Origin: Catenulispora rubra
GTDB taxonomy: Bacteria > Actinomycetota > Actinomycetes > Streptomycetales > Catenulisporaceae
Direction: 5' to 3'
NCBI RefSeq assembly: GCF_015356825.1
Contig: NZ_JAACYW010000009.1
Span: forward strand, 1 to 64,000
DNA length: 64,000 nucleotides
The first letter of the stretch is position 1, and every line of letters begins with the position of its first letter. Of the stretch, positions 8,121 to 17,057 are shown in pieces. The notes under the pieces are model-generated. The model saw only the letters and a list, made by a program, of their open reading frames with translations. It made no database searches and was not told where the DNA came from. The position numbers were made by a program, and so were the translations under genes.

Positions 8121-9206
8121 TCAGAACCACTCCTGGTCGGCGTTGCCGTTGCACGGCCACTGGATCACGTTCGCCCCCTGTGCCGTGCTGCCCCCGCTGA
8201 CCCCGAGGCACAAGCCGCTGTTGTAGTCGACGATGTTGTAGACCGGCCAGCCGCCGTTGGTCTTGCCGGTCCAGCGGAACTCGAAGAACTGGTCCGGGTT
8301 GCCGTTGCAATCCCACTGGACCGCCTGCGCGCCCTGCGCCGTGCTGCCCCCGGATATCCCGAGGCACTTGCCGCTGTATCGGCTGAACAGCCTGGTGTAG
8401 CCGTCAGCCTGCCAGGGCCGGAACCACCACTGGTTGTCCCCGCCGTTGTACGACCACTGATGGACCACGGCCCCGTTGCTCGTGCTGGGACCGCTGACGT
8501 CGAGCATCAGCCCCGACTTGTTGTTCATCCAGGTCTCGCCGAGCTTGCCGCCGATGGTCCAGGTCGAGCCGTCCAGCGAGCTGTACCAGTCCTGATACGG
8601 CCGCGGATGCGTCGAGGGCCACGGCAGGTTCGGCGCGCCGTAGGCGTTGAGCACCCGGTAGGTCGCGTCCAGGCAGTTGTTCCCGAGCCCGGTGTAGCCG
8701 GCGCTGATGTTGTCAGTGGCCGCCTTCGAGGCCGCGCCCACCGAGCTGGTACCGGTCGTCTCGCACTTGTACATGGTGTAGGGATGCGCCGGCTCCGGCG
8801 AGTTGCTCTGCGAGTTCACCGCGTGCGACGGGTAGTCGTACTGGAAGGTGAAGTCGTCGATCATCTGCGCCCACGTGCCCTGCTGCTTCCACGCCCCGTT
8901 GAAGCCCGGCGCGTTGATCTGATAGGTGCCGTTGGGATTCTCGGTCGCGCCGTAGACCCACTGGTCCGTGCCGCCGATCAGGAAGCCCCAGCCGATGTGC
9001 CCGAAGTTGTTGCCCAGGACCGTGCCGCCGTCGGGCTCGATGAAGGCGCAGACCTCGCCGGGGCCGAGGGCGCGGGCCGCGGTGGCGCCGAGGCCGACGA
9101 GGCCGGCCACGGTCACGAGCACGGCTAGGACACCGGTCGCCAGGCGATGGCTCACGCGGTGGCCCGGGCCGCGGACCGTAGGGCCGGTTCTGTCACTGGA
9201 AATCAT
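8121..9206 (-). CDS. Secreted protein with CHAP/NlpC-like domain and C-terminal ricin-type lectin domain
   Basis: 361 residues. A signal peptide with hydrophobic core ATGVLAVLVTVAGLVGLG ends at ARA-L. The middle holds FGHIGWGFLI and, later, NNCLDATYRVLNAYG, which look like the His and Cys segments of a papain-fold (CHAP/NlpC-like) amidase in permuted order. The last 130 residues carry three QxW-type beta-trefoil repeats (GAVVHQWSYNGGDNQWW, AQAVQWDCNGNPDQFF, ANVIQWPCNGNADQEWF), a RICIN module likely to bind sugars. The ATG at 9206 has GAGGAG 10 nt upstream. It is the last gene of a three-gene operon, 14 nt after the preceding stop. The hydrolase assignment is tentative. Confidence 0.7.
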   Translation of the reverse strand: MISSDRTGPTVRGPGHRVSHRLATGVLAVLVTVAGLVGLGATAARALGPGEVCAFIEPDGGTVLGNNFGHIGWGFLIGGTDQWVYGATENPNGTYQINAPGFNGAWKQQGTWAQMIDDFTFQYDYPSHAVNSQSNSPEPAHPYTMYKCETTGTSSVGAASKAATDNISAGYTGLGNNCLDATYRVLNAYGAPNLPWPSTHPRPYQDWYSSLDGSTWTIGGKLGETWMNNKSGLMLDVSGPSTSNGAVVHQWSYNGGDNQWWFRPWQADGYTRLFSRYSGKCLGISGGSTAQGAQAVQWDCNGNPDQFFEFRWTGKTNGGWPVYNIVDYNSGLCLGVSGGSTAQGANVIQWPCNGNADQEWF

Positions 9207-9220
9207 GCCGCTCACGCTCC

Positions 9221-10111
9221 TCATCGGATGAAGGCCAGGACGGACGGACCGCCCAGCGAGTTCGGGTACGGGTCGGGCCAGGGGATCCGGCGGAAGCTCA
9301 TGATGTGCCGCCCGCCGCCCCCGAGGTTGAAGTTGAACTCGGCGACCGTGTACGAGCTCGAATCCACCTTCACGACCACGGCGACGTGCCCGTCCCCGTA
9401 GTCCCAGTAGTGCGTGGCGGACCACAGGTGCTGGCCGGGGTTGAACACCACGACCGAGCCGACCACCGGGGTCGTCGACACGTCACGGCCGTTGTCGCGC
9501 GCGTCCTGCGGCCAGCGCGCGACGTAGTTGATGTCCGGCATCAGGAACGAGAAGTCGGAGTTCGCCAGGACCAGGTCTTGGCAGTAGCCCGAGGCCTCCG
9601 CGGTGGCCAGCGACTCGGCGCGCGCGGCGTTGGTGAAGCCGGGCCCGTCGTTGAAGATCGGGCCGGCGGTCGTGCCGTAGACGCTGATGCCGCCGATGGA
9701 CAGGCTCGGGATGGCGATCGCGGTCGTCAACGACGACGGACCGGAGCAGTGCGGGACGCCCGGGGAGTAGCCATCGGAGCCTTGGGCCGGGGTGGTGATG
9801 AAGTGGTCGTAGACCCAGTTGCCGTTGGTGAGCTTGTCCCAGGTACGCGACTGCTGCCACGGGGAGGTCCCGCCGTCGCCGAGGTCCTGCCCGCCGTTGT
9901 TGACCTGGCAGACGACCTGGACGGAATCGCCCTCGTGTAGCCATCCGACGACGTGGTTCTGCGCCGGCTGGCTCTGCTCGGCCAGGGTGCCATCGGTACC
10001 GGAGACCTTGTACGTGGTCGCGGCGTGCGCGGCGGTGGACGTCAGCGCGATCGAGCCGATCGCCAACGCACTCGCGGTGGCCAGGCGGACGAGGCTGTGC
10101 TTGCTGGACAT
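9221..10111 (-). CDS. Secreted CHAP-like amidase domain protein
   Basis: 296 residues with a clear signal peptide (ATASALAIGSIALTSTAAHA). The N-terminal 100 residues (YKVSGTDGTLAEQSQP, GDSVQVVCQVNNGGQD) resemble an SH3-like beta domain. The rest carries SGYCQDLVLAN and, near the end, TPVVGSVVVFNPGQH and GHVAVVVKVDSSSYTVAEFNF, the pattern of the CHAP fold with Cys and His in the usual order. Start ATG 10111 follows AAGGAG at 6 nt. It lies 23 nt after the upstream CHAP gene and 14 nt before the lectin gene. Probable role: cleavage of peptidoglycan or another amide outside the cell. Confidence 0.75.
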   Translation of the reverse strand: MSSKHSLVRLATASALAIGSIALTSTAAHAATTYKVSGTDGTLAEQSQPAQNHVVGWLHEGDSVQVVCQVNNGGQDLGDGGTSPWQQSRTWDKLTNGNWVYDHFITTPAQGSDGYSPGVPHCSGPSSLTTAIAIPSLSIGGISVYGTTAGPIFNDGPGFTNAARAESLATAEASGYCQDLVLANSDFSFLMPDINYVARWPQDARDNGRDVSTTPVVGSVVVFNPGQHLWSATHYWDYGDGHVAVVVKVDSSSYTVAEFNFNLGGGGRHIMSFRRIPWPDPYPNSLGGPSVLAFIR

Positions 10112-10134
10112 GATTCTCCTTGGGTTTCGGCAGG

Positions 10135-11331
10135 TCAGCACGTCGGCTGCGGCCAGAAGCGGACCGCGTCAGCCGCGACGTAGAGCCCGGTCGCGCCGCG
10201 GTTGTCGAGGTGGACGGTGAGGCCGCCGGCGGCGGTGGCCCGGTAGACGCCGAGTTCCGCCCAGTCGTTGGTGAAGGCGTTCTCGTCTACCGAGGCCGCC
10301 GCCGTTCCGGACAGTCCGGAGACGGTGTAGGACGCGGCGGGATCGTCGGAGTAGTTGTCCGGCACGAACGCGTCGATCCGGTAGCAGGTGTTCGGTACCA
10401 AGCCGGTCGGCCGCCACGTAGCGGTGGTCGTTGCCGTTGCCGTGACAGAGCCCGAAGTCGGCGTGTAGCGCATATTCGCCAGCTCACCGTGGCCCGGACG
10501 CGTCGGCCACGATCCGGTCGTCGAGAACTGCGATGCCGGCGAACCCGGCCCGACCAGGGTGACGTCCGGCGAGTACGCGTAGCCGTACTCGGTCGTGCTC
10601 GGCACCGGCAGCTCGGGCGGGAGCACGGTTCCGTCGGCGGCGCGCGCCGGTCCGTCGGCGAGGTGCGCGAAGCCGTCCGGCCACGGGATCTGGTAGGTGG
10701 CCCCGAAGCTGGTCTCGGGTCCGCCGCCGCGCGGCAGGTGGAACTTCGAGTACTCGCCGTTGGCGTGCAGGTTGTAGTTCTCGACGGTGATCGACCCGTC
10801 GGCGTAGACGTCGTCCACGTAGCCGACGTGCCCGACCGGTCCGAGGTGGCCGTTGTCCCAGATCGGGATCGATCCGGGGGTCGCGACGGCGTCGACCACC
10901 CAGCCGTGGGCGCGGGCCGACGTCACCCAGTCCCCTGCGTTGCCCCAAGTGTTCTGGTCGACGTTGCTGACCGCCGCGTTCGCCGGCGACCAGTTCGGGG
11001 CCGGATACGCGGCGGGTTTCGGAGCGGGCTTCGGGGCGGTTTTCGGGCCGGCGCCGGAGCCGTTCAGGTTCTCGTACGCCTTCCACGCCGCGAAGGAGTC
11101 GCACTGTCCGTAGTACTCGTTCCACGGGTCGGCGCCCTGGTCCTGGTGTTCGAACTGGCCCAGCGTCTCCCACGGGTAGTCGTTCCCGAGGTGCTGGGCC
11201 CGTCCGACCACGAAGCCCGGCGACGGGCCGGCGGCGGCCTGCGCCGAGCCTGGTGTCCCCACCGTGGCGATCGTCGCCACCAGGATCAGCAGTCCGGCCA
11301 GGACCCGGCCGATGTGTGCGAGCTTCCCCAC
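10135..11331 (-). CDS. Secreted CHAP domain protein with C-terminal golvesin-like beta domain
   Basis: 398 residues. GTG 11331 is preceded by GGAGGA. The signal peptide (RVLAGLLILVATIATVG) ends near AQA-AAG. The CHAP domain spans about residues 60-230: YYGQCDSFAAWKAYENL gives the catalytic Cys, and GHVGYVDDVYADGSITVENYN gives the His. A Lys/Pro/Ala spacer (KTAPKPAPKPAA) interrupts the fold. The C-terminal 140 residues (ATWRPTGLVPNTCYRIDAFVP ... AADAVRFWP) look like a golvesin/Xly carbohydrate-binding module. It is the first gene of the operon; the role is probably cell-wall hydrolysis or remodelling. Confidence 0.8.
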   Translation of the reverse strand: MGKLAHIGRVLAGLLILVATIATVGTPGSAQAAAGPSPGFVVGRAQHLGNDYPWETLGQFEHQDQGADPWNEYYGQCDSFAAWKAYENLNGSGAGPKTAPKPAPKPAAYPAPNWSPANAAVSNVDQNTWGNAGDWVTSARAHGWVVDAVATPGSIPIWDNGHLGPVGHVGYVDDVYADGSITVENYNLHANGEYSKFHLPRGGGPETSFGATYQIPWPDGFAHLADGPARAADGTVLPPELPVPSTTEYGYAYSPDVTLVGPGSPASQFSTTGSWPTRPGHGELANMRYTPTSGSVTATATTTATWRPTGLVPNTCYRIDAFVPDNYSDDPAASYTVSGLSGTAAASVDENAFTNDWAELGVYRATAAGGLTVHLDNRGATGLYVAADAVRFWPQPTC

Positions 11332-11582
11332 GATGTCCTCCGAGCGGTCAGCCCGGACGGCGTCCGGGTGGTGCGGGAGTGAACCTCTCCCCCGCTGAAT
11401 CTGGCCGCACCACAGGGGGACATGTCATGTCAGGCGAACGCACCACGCGGCGGGGGACGGACACCCGACAGGCCGGCGACGGGACGCGGCGGTCCCCCCT
11501 TTGTCCGACATGACGGCAGGTCAGGGCACTGCCAGTGTCTGTCGACGAAGGCACCGACCCGATCCGCAGACGGAGGAATCCC

Positions 11583-12107
11583 ATGCTCGCCAAGTCCATC
11601 CGCAAGACCGTCGCCCCGATCGCGCTCGCCGCCGCGGCCCTGACGTCCGTGGCCGTGCTGGCCCCGACGGCGTCCGCGGCGTCCAGCCAGAACTGCGCGA
11701 ACAGCCCGAGCAACGGCAACTGCGACAACGTGCCGGTCTCCAAGGGCGACCCGTGCTGGAACAGCGCCTACCCCGTCGCCCCGACCAAGGGCGGAACCTT
11801 CTACTACAACGACAACGGCTGGCAGTTCAAGACCGAGCTGATGTACAGCACCACGTGCAAGTCCAACTTCACCTACACCGTGGTCACCCAGACCGGCGGC
11901 GGCGTGTACAACGTCTCCAACAAGATCCGCCGCGGCTCCGGCCCCGACGGCGGCTACCTGATGTACCACGGTCCCTGGATCCTGATGTACCCCTGGTCCG
12001 GCGGCTCCGAGGTCATCTCCCCGATGGTCTACTCGCCGGACAACCCGGCGGCGTCCTGCCTGAGCAACAACTCGAACGACCAGGTCGCCTGCAGCCCGTA
12101 CTTCTAA
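11583..12107 (+). CDS. Small secreted Cys-containing protein of unknown function
   Basis: 174 residues. ATG 11583 has GGAGGAA upstream, then a signal peptide (APIALAAAALTSVAVLAPTASA). The mature part has six cysteines (QNCANSPSNGNCDN, GDPCWNSAYP, STTCKSNF, AASCLSNN, VACSPYF), which suggests disulfide pairing, and many Tyr/Trp/Gly residues. I do not recognise a family. It diverges from the secreted CHAP operon across 250 bp and is closed by a 20-bp perfect hairpin, so it is a single-gene unit. Confidence 0.75.
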   Translation: MLAKSIRKTVAPIALAAAALTSVAVLAPTASAASSQNCANSPSNGNCDNVPVSKGDPCWNSAYPVAPTKGGTFYYNDNGWQFKTELMYSTTCKSNFTYTVVTQTGGGVYNVSNKIRRGSGPDGGYLMYHGPWILMYPWSGGSEVISPMVYSPDNPAASCLSNNSNDQVACSPYF

Positions 12108-12137
12108 AGGCGCGGCCGGCGGCCCGGCGAAATCACT

Positions 12138-12180
12138 GACGGCTGGCGCACCGCGGGATTCCCGCGGTGCGCCAGCCGTC
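12138..12180 (+). terminator. 20-bp perfect hairpin terminator
   Basis: Arms 12138-12157 and 12161-12180 are perfectly complementary over 20 bp with an ATT loop, 30 nt after the stop of the small secreted protein. No T tract follows; it could stop transcription from both sides. Confidence 0.75.
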
Positions 12181-12467
12181 GACGTCGGTTCGTCACCGGC
12201 CTTCCGGCGTCATCCGGTTGGGTCGGAAAACCTCTTCGCCAGGTTCCGAAGCCATTCCACGGCGCCGGCGATCTGGCCGGCGGTGACATTCAGACCAGGC
12301 CAGGAACCCAGGCGCTCGAGCTGCTCAGCGGACGCCGAGTACTCCCGACTTGCGTTGGCCGCTCGGCGCATCCGGCAGCCGCGCGGTCCAAACACGAGTC
12401 GGGGACAGCCGAATCCGGCTGTCCCCGACGGCGCTGGTGCCCAGTGCGCCCTAGTGCGCCTAGTGCG
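12181..12467. other. Intergenic stretch with doubtful 61-codon open frame
   Basis: No confident gene. On the minus strand 12210-12395 is open for 61 codons (starting with GTG; contains AEQLERLGSWPGL and GAVEWLRNLAKRF, an amphipathic pattern), but it has no ribosome site or recognisable family. It could be the tail of a lost gene. Confidence 0.3.
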
Positions 12468-14828
12468 TCAGCTCACTGTGACGTCGTCGTACTTGGTGTA
12501 CGTCGGGTCGCCCGGGTAGTTGTCGTCCTTGCTGGTCAGCGTCAGCGTGTAGCTGTGGCCGGCGGTGACAGCGGAGGTCACCTGCTTCCAGCCGGAGCTG
12601 GCGACGCAGGTCTTGGCCAGGACGGTCTTGGTGGTGCCGGAGGTGTTGTCCTTCAGCGTGGCCGTGGCCCAGTCGTAGGTGACGGTGTCCGGGCAGGTCA
12701 CGTTGTACCAGAACGACAGCTGGCTGCTGCCGCTCGGGGCGGTGAAGGTCTGCGCGGCGGTCGAGGTGTTGCTGGGGCTGGTGCTGCCGAGCTGGGCCGC
12801 ATAGGTGCCCGAGTGCGCTCCGGAGTTCACGGCCGCCGCCGTGCCGGTGGTGGTCCAGCCGGTGAGGTTGCCGGTCTCGAAGCCGCCGTTGGTGATCGCG
12901 CCACCACCGCCGGATCCGTTGACGGTCAACGAGAACGTGGCCGTGTGCGTCGCCGACGTCCCGGTTCCGGTCACCGTGATCGTGGAGGTGCCGGGCGGGG
13001 TGGAGGCGGAGGTGGCGATGGTCAGCTGCGAGCTGTTGCCGGCGGTGACCGACGTCGGGTTGAAGGAGGCGGTGGCGCCGGCCGGGAGGCCGGAGGCGGA
13101 CAGGCCGACGGTCTGCGCCGAGCCGCCGGTGAGGGTGGTGGCCACGGTGGTCGTCACCGAGCCGCCCGGGTTCGCCGAGCCCGAGGCCGGCGACACCGAG
13201 ATGGAGAAGCCGCTGCTGCCCGCGGTGCAGGTCGGGTCGCCGGACTGGGCCGGGACGCTGACCGCGTCCCAGGCCGCCTTGACCGTGTTGAACTCGGCGC
13301 ACGTCGCGTCCAGGTTCTTCGCGGCCTGCAGCGTCCAGGTGCGGTAGTGCAGGTAGTCGCTGGCCGACGTCTTCATCAGCTGCGCGTTGTACACGATCTT
13401 GATGGCGTTCTCGACGCCGACGCCACCGGTGACCGTGGAGTTGTTGCAGGTCGGGCTGACCGGTCCGCCGGCCGGGTTGCTGCCCTCGGCCAGCAGGTAG
13501 AACCAGTGGTTGCCCGGGCCGGCCGCGGCGTGCACCTCAGCCGAGGGGATGCTGCTGTCGTAGCAGTTCGGGTCGTTGTTGATCAGCGACGGGTTGTACA
13601 TGTTGCGGATCGGTCCGGAGCCGACCAGGTTGATCTGGTCGCCGACCAGGAAGTCCGGGACGGCGTAGGGCGCGGGCTCGTTCAGGAAGAACTCGGTGGA
13701 GGCGCCGTAGGTGTCGGCTATCCACTCCTGCGTGCCGTTGCCGGATATGCCGCCGGGGGTGTGGTCGTCGATGCCGTGGCCCATCTCGTGGGCGAGCACG
13801 TCGACCGCGCTGATCCACTGGCCCGCGCTGTTGTAGCCGATCTGGACCTGGGTGCCGTCGTAGTAGGCGTTCTCCTCCTGGTCGCCGACCCGGATCGGCC
13901 AGGCGCCGCCGTTGCCGTCCATGCCGTTGCGGCCCAGCCACTGCGACAGCATCCGGAACTCGCCCTGCGCCACGTACTCGGCGTCGACGCAGCCGGTCTC
14001 CCTGTTGGTCGCGTCGCCGTTGCCCCAGGTGTCGGTGGACTTGGTGAACGTGGTGTTGTTCGCAGCGTCCTGACAGGGCATGTTCGAGATGTTGGTGGGG
14101 CTCAGCGAGTAGGTGCCGCCGGAGTTGGTGGTGTTGATGGTCAACGGCTCCGGACCGTTCCAGGCCCCGGTGCCGCTGCCGTGCTCCACGTGCTCCTGGC
14201 TGTGCAGCACGGCGCCGGTGCGCGCGTCGACGTCCACGCTCAGCCGGCTGACGCCGTCCGAGCCGGTACCGTCCACGGTGGTCTCCCACGCCAGCGTCGC
14301 CGGACCCGAGCCCAACGCGTAGACGACCAGCCGGCTGCCCTCGACCTTGGACACCGACCGCAGCTGGCCCGACGCCACCGAAGTGGCCTTGGCGCTGGTC
14401 AGGACGGGAGTGGTGGACAGACTCCCGATCGCGTGACTCTGCGCCGCGGAGTGGAACATGACCTGGCCGGCCCCGTTGGTCACGACGACGAAGTCGCCGC
14501 CGACGACGGGGAGGCCGGAGTACGTGCGCTCGTACGGGACGTACTGGATCCCGCTGGAGGAGGCCACGGAGCCCCGGACGTACTGCTCGCCCTGGCTGGC
14601 GTACAAGAACGCCGGGTGGCTGGCCACCAGCGTGTCGGCACTGCGAGCGGCCAGCGTCTGGGCGGTAGCGGTAGCGGGGGCAGGCGGCGGTGTCGCGGTG
14701 CGCGCGGCGCCGGCGGCCGGAGTGGTCAGCGCGGTCGCGGTGGCGACGACGGTGGCCCCGGCGGCGATGCCCGCGGCGATCAGCCGTGGCATCCTCCGGC
14801 GGCTGGTGTTGGTGTGGTGCGATCTCAC
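12468..14828 (-). CDS. Secreted M4 (thermolysin-like) metallopeptidase
   Basis: 786 residues. GTG 14828 follows AAGGGAAC, and a signal peptide lies at about 15-40 (LIAAGIAAGATVVATATAL). A FTP/PepSY-like propeptide covers roughly 60-230. The catalytic domain has HEMGH at 347-351 (two zinc His and catalytic Glu348), the third ligand Glu368 in TQEWIADTYG, and the later catalytic His in GNHWFYLL. A bacterial Ig-like domain (SISVSPASGSANPGGS) and a C-terminal carbohydrate-binding-like jelly roll (NGGFETGNLTGWTTTG) follow. It should be a secreted, zinc-dependent, self-activating protease. It diverges from a lipoprotein resembling emfourin, a protein inhibitor of M4 peptidases. Confidence 0.92.
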   Translation of the reverse strand: MRSHHTNTSRRRMPRLIAAGIAAGATVVATATALTTPAAGAARTATPPPAPATATAQTLAARSADTLVASHPAFLYASQGEQYVRGSVASSSGIQYVPYERTYSGLPVVGGDFVVVTNGAGQVMFHSAAQSHAIGSLSTTPVLTSAKATSVASGQLRSVSKVEGSRLVVYALGSGPATLAWETTVDGTGSDGVSRLSVDVDARTGAVLHSQEHVEHGSGTGAWNGPEPLTINTTNSGGTYSLSPTNISNMPCQDAANNTTFTKSTDTWGNGDATNRETGCVDAEYVAQGEFRMLSQWLGRNGMDGNGGAWPIRVGDQEENAYYDGTQVQIGYNSAGQWISAVDVLAHEMGHGIDDHTPGGISGNGTQEWIADTYGASTEFFLNEPAPYAVPDFLVGDQINLVGSGPIRNMYNPSLINNDPNCYDSSIPSAEVHAAAGPGNHWFYLLAEGSNPAGGPVSPTCNNSTVTGGVGVENAIKIVYNAQLMKTSASDYLHYRTWTLQAAKNLDATCAEFNTVKAAWDAVSVPAQSGDPTCTAGSSGFSISVSPASGSANPGGSVTTTVATTLTGGSAQTVGLSASGLPAGATASFNPTSVTAGNSSQLTIATSASTPPGTSTITVTGTGTSATHTATFSLTVNGSGGGGAITNGGFETGNLTGWTTTGTAAAVNSGAHSGTYAAQLGSTSPSNTSTAAQTFTAPSGSSQLSFWYNVTCPDTVTYDWATATLKDNTSGTTKTVLAKTCVASSGWKQVTSAVTAGHSYTLTLTSKDDNYPGDPTYTKYDDVTVS

Positions 14829-15172
14829 AGACGTTCCCTTCGCGTGGGGTGGTGCGGAAACGGGTGCGGGAGAGCGCTTGGCGAGAAAGGTGGCGTTGCC
14901 CAAGCGCCCCACAAACCATCAGAGCTTTGATCGTCCGACAGTTCGAAGCGGAACCTAATGACAGGTGTGCGGACGGTCAAGAGCCGATGCACGCAACGTG
15001 ACAGGGATCTACCAACCCATGACCTTATTTAGTGATCCGTGACCGGGGATTGCCGATTCATTACCCTGACTTGGGGTGTTGTTGACTGAAACGCTCAACG
15101 CTCACGGGAATCAAACGCTCAGCACCCGCTCACGACGCGTCGGCGTACTCTGACCCTCCGAGGAGAAACCTG
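14829..15172. other. Divergent promoter region between M4 peptidase and emfourin-like lipoprotein
   Basis: No coding frame of interest in 344 bp. The part around 15010-15120 is notably AT-richer than the surroundings (for example accttatttagtgatcc), as expected for promoters of the two diverging genes. I see no clear inverted repeat. Confidence 0.5.
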
Positions 15173-15691
15173 ATGGCACGCATGAAGCCACGTCCGACAG
15201 ACCTGCTGCCCGTGACATTCGGCGTCGGGCTGATCCTGCTGGCGTCGATGACCGCCGGCTGCGCATCCCAGCGCGGCGGCGCCACCGGCCGTTCCCCCGG
15301 CGACGGCCCCACCTCCGACACCGGTTCGCTGCCCCAGATCGCCGTCCAGCGCACCGGCGGATTCGCCGGACTCAAGGACACCGTGACGGTCGACCCGCAC
15401 GGGACGTGGAACGCCACCGACCGAGCCGGCACGCACACCAGCGGCTCACTCGCCGCAGATCAGCTCACTGAGATCCGCACCCTGGCCACCGATCCCCGCC
15501 TCGCCACCGAGGCCGGCCAGACGCGGCCGCCGACGCGATGCCGGGATGCGTTCGCCTACCGGCTCACCGTCGGCGGCAGGCAGATCGAGTTCGTGGACTG
15601 CCCCGCCGACCCGGATCAGCCTGTGGCGAGCATCGAGCTGGTCAAGAAGGTTGTCGGATACACCATCTCCAACTCTGCGCGACGGAGCTAG
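15173..15691 (+). CDS. Lipoprotein with emfourin-like (M4 protease inhibitor) domain
   Basis: 172 residues. ATG 15173 follows GAGGAGAAACC. The signal peptide ends in a lipobox, SMTAGC, so the protein is predicted to be anchored outside the membrane. After a Ser/Gly/Pro spacer the mature domain begins IAVQRTGGFAGLKDTVTVD, and later reads CRDAFAYRLTVGGRQIEFVD. This is the pattern of the emfourin family: an RxGGFAG first strand, a middle DxFxYxLTV strand, and a final helix-strand. Emfourin is a known slow-binding inhibitor of the M4 peptidase protealysin and is encoded beside it. Here the gene diverges from an M4 peptidase gene, which supports the assignment; inhibition itself is inference. Confidence 0.7.
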   Translation: MARMKPRPTDLLPVTFGVGLILLASMTAGCASQRGGATGRSPGDGPTSDTGSLPQIAVQRTGGFAGLKDTVTVDPHGTWNATDRAGTHTSGSLAADQLTEIRTLATDPRLATEAGQTRPPTRCRDAFAYRLTVGGRQIEFVDCPADPDQPVASIELVKKVVGYTISNSARRS

Positions 15692-15995
15692 CTCACAACC
15701 GGCTGGATTGGCGGCGGCTGACGACGGTGGCGCAGGGGCCGGCCAACGTTATCTGAGGCCTGAGGCCGCGGTCCTCCAAGTCGGGCGATCTGACGTCGGC
15801 GAATCGGGATCCGTAGGTGTGGACCGAGGCGGCGGAACGTACTGGATCAAGCAAGGTGAAGATTCTTCAGCTTGCCTCTTCCTACTTGCGGGTAGCTGGC
15901 ACTACCCTTCCGGACACGGCTCGCTGTGACGACGGTCACAGTACCGGTTTCTTCGCGGTTCTCCCCTGTCCCCGGGCTCGTCAGGAATCGATACC
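15692..15995. other. Intergenic region upstream of DUF3068 gene
   Basis: About 300 bp without a convincing gene; short open frames here lack ribosome sites and known motifs. It contains a Crp-type palindrome at 15925-15940. Confidence 0.5.
15925..15940. promoter_or_regulatory. Crp/Fnr-type palindrome upstream of DUF3068 gene
   Basis: TGTGA-CGACGG-TCACA is an exact match to the TGTGA-N6-TCACA half-site arrangement bound by Crp-family dimers. It lies 56 bp upstream of the ATG, where it could repress or activate. Chance is possible in one 64 kb window but low for a perfect 10-base match in an intergenic region. Confidence 0.5.
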
Positions 15996-17057
15996 ATGCG
16001 CAAATCAGTTCTCGCATTCGCCGCCGGTGCTGTCGTGTGCGCCGCTGTCGCGGGGGTGATCCGGTTCAAGCTGGTGCCGGATGCCGAGCGCGTCCAGAGC
16101 GACCAGAACACCGTCACCCGCTATGCCGGGACGGCCACATACCTCGATCAGCGTGCGGTGGCCGGCGGTGATCTGGCGCACGCGTTCGTCAAGGGCTCGC
16201 CGTTCACCGCGGTGGAGACCGTCAAGGCGATCGGGATGCACGGCAACGTCGCGGTGCTGTCGGACGTGACGGCGATCAACGGGGCCGGCGGGGTGCTCGG
16301 CAATCCGACGTCGACGTGGGCCGTGGATCGCAAAACCTTGATGCCGGCGACCGCGCCGGCCGGCGTCACCGCCGACGCGCATCAGGGCCTTGCGGTGGGG
16401 TTCGCGTTCGCTCCCGGCAAGCACGACTACCCGTGGTGGGACGGCGCGACCGCTACGCAGGCCACGGCCAAGTACGTGCGCAGCGAGAGCCATGTCGGGC
16501 GCTCCACGTACGTGTTCACCGTGGACGCCTCCGGAGCGTTGAAGGACCCTGGCACGCTCGCGCAGCTCCCGCCGGCGGTGCCGGTGTCCGTGCTCAAGGG
16601 GCTGGCCGCGACGATGGCGCCGGACATGCAGGGCGCGTTGGCGGCGCTGCTGCCGCCGGGCGGCGACAGCGTGATGGTGCCGCTGTCGTACACGTCCGCG
16701 ACGAAGACCACGATGTGGGTGGACCAGCTGAGCGGGACCACGGTCGACGCCGACGCGCACCAGACGGTGACCGCGCAGATGACGTCGAAGCTGGGGACGG
16801 TGCCGCTGACGGCGGTGCTGGACGTGGACACCAAGATGTCGTCGCAGGGCATCGCCGACGCGGTCCGGCAGTCGAAGGACGACGAGTCGAAGCTGCTGTG
16901 GCAGGGCACAGTGGCGCCCGCAGCGTTGGTGGTTCTCGCGCTGGCGCTGGTGGTCGGGGCGGTGATGACGGGGCGTCGGCGGGCTGGTGCGGATGGTTCG
17001 GCCGGTTCCGGTTCCGGCACGCCGGAGTCGCTCGAACCGTCCGCCGCGGAGGAGTGA
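15996..17057 (+). CDS. DUF3068 (PorA family) membrane-anchored protein
   Basis: 353 residues. There is an N-terminal membrane segment (SVLAFAAGAVVCAAVAGVI) and a C-terminal one (APAALVVLALALVVGAVMTG) with a basic Arg tail, and a long extracytoplasmic part between. TRYAGTATYLDQ near the start and KHDYPWWDGAT in the middle are typical of the actinobacterial DUF3068 family, sometimes named PorA-like; function is unproven. ATG 15996 has AGGA upstream and is the first Met before the membrane segment. A Crp-type palindrome lies 56 bp upstream. Confidence 0.85.
   Translation: MRKSVLAFAAGAVVCAAVAGVIRFKLVPDAERVQSDQNTVTRYAGTATYLDQRAVAGGDLAHAFVKGSPFTAVETVKAIGMHGNVAVLSDVTAINGAGGVLGNPTSTWAVDRKTLMPATAPAGVTADAHQGLAVGFAFAPGKHDYPWWDGATATQATAKYVRSESHVGRSTYVFTVDASGALKDPGTLAQLPPAVPVSVLKGLAATMAPDMQGALAALLPPGGDSVMVPLSYTSATKTTMWVDQLSGTTVDADAHQTVTAQMTSKLGTVPLTAVLDVDTKMSSQGIADAVRQSKDDESKLLWQGTVAPAALVVLALALVVGAVMTGRRRAGADGSAGSGSGTPESLEPSAAEE

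Noticed and set aside
12444..14930. 828-codon plus-strand open frame
   Set aside because: Antisense to the M4 metallopeptidase, which has full catalytic motifs; the plus frame is low-complexity Gly/Arg/Val.
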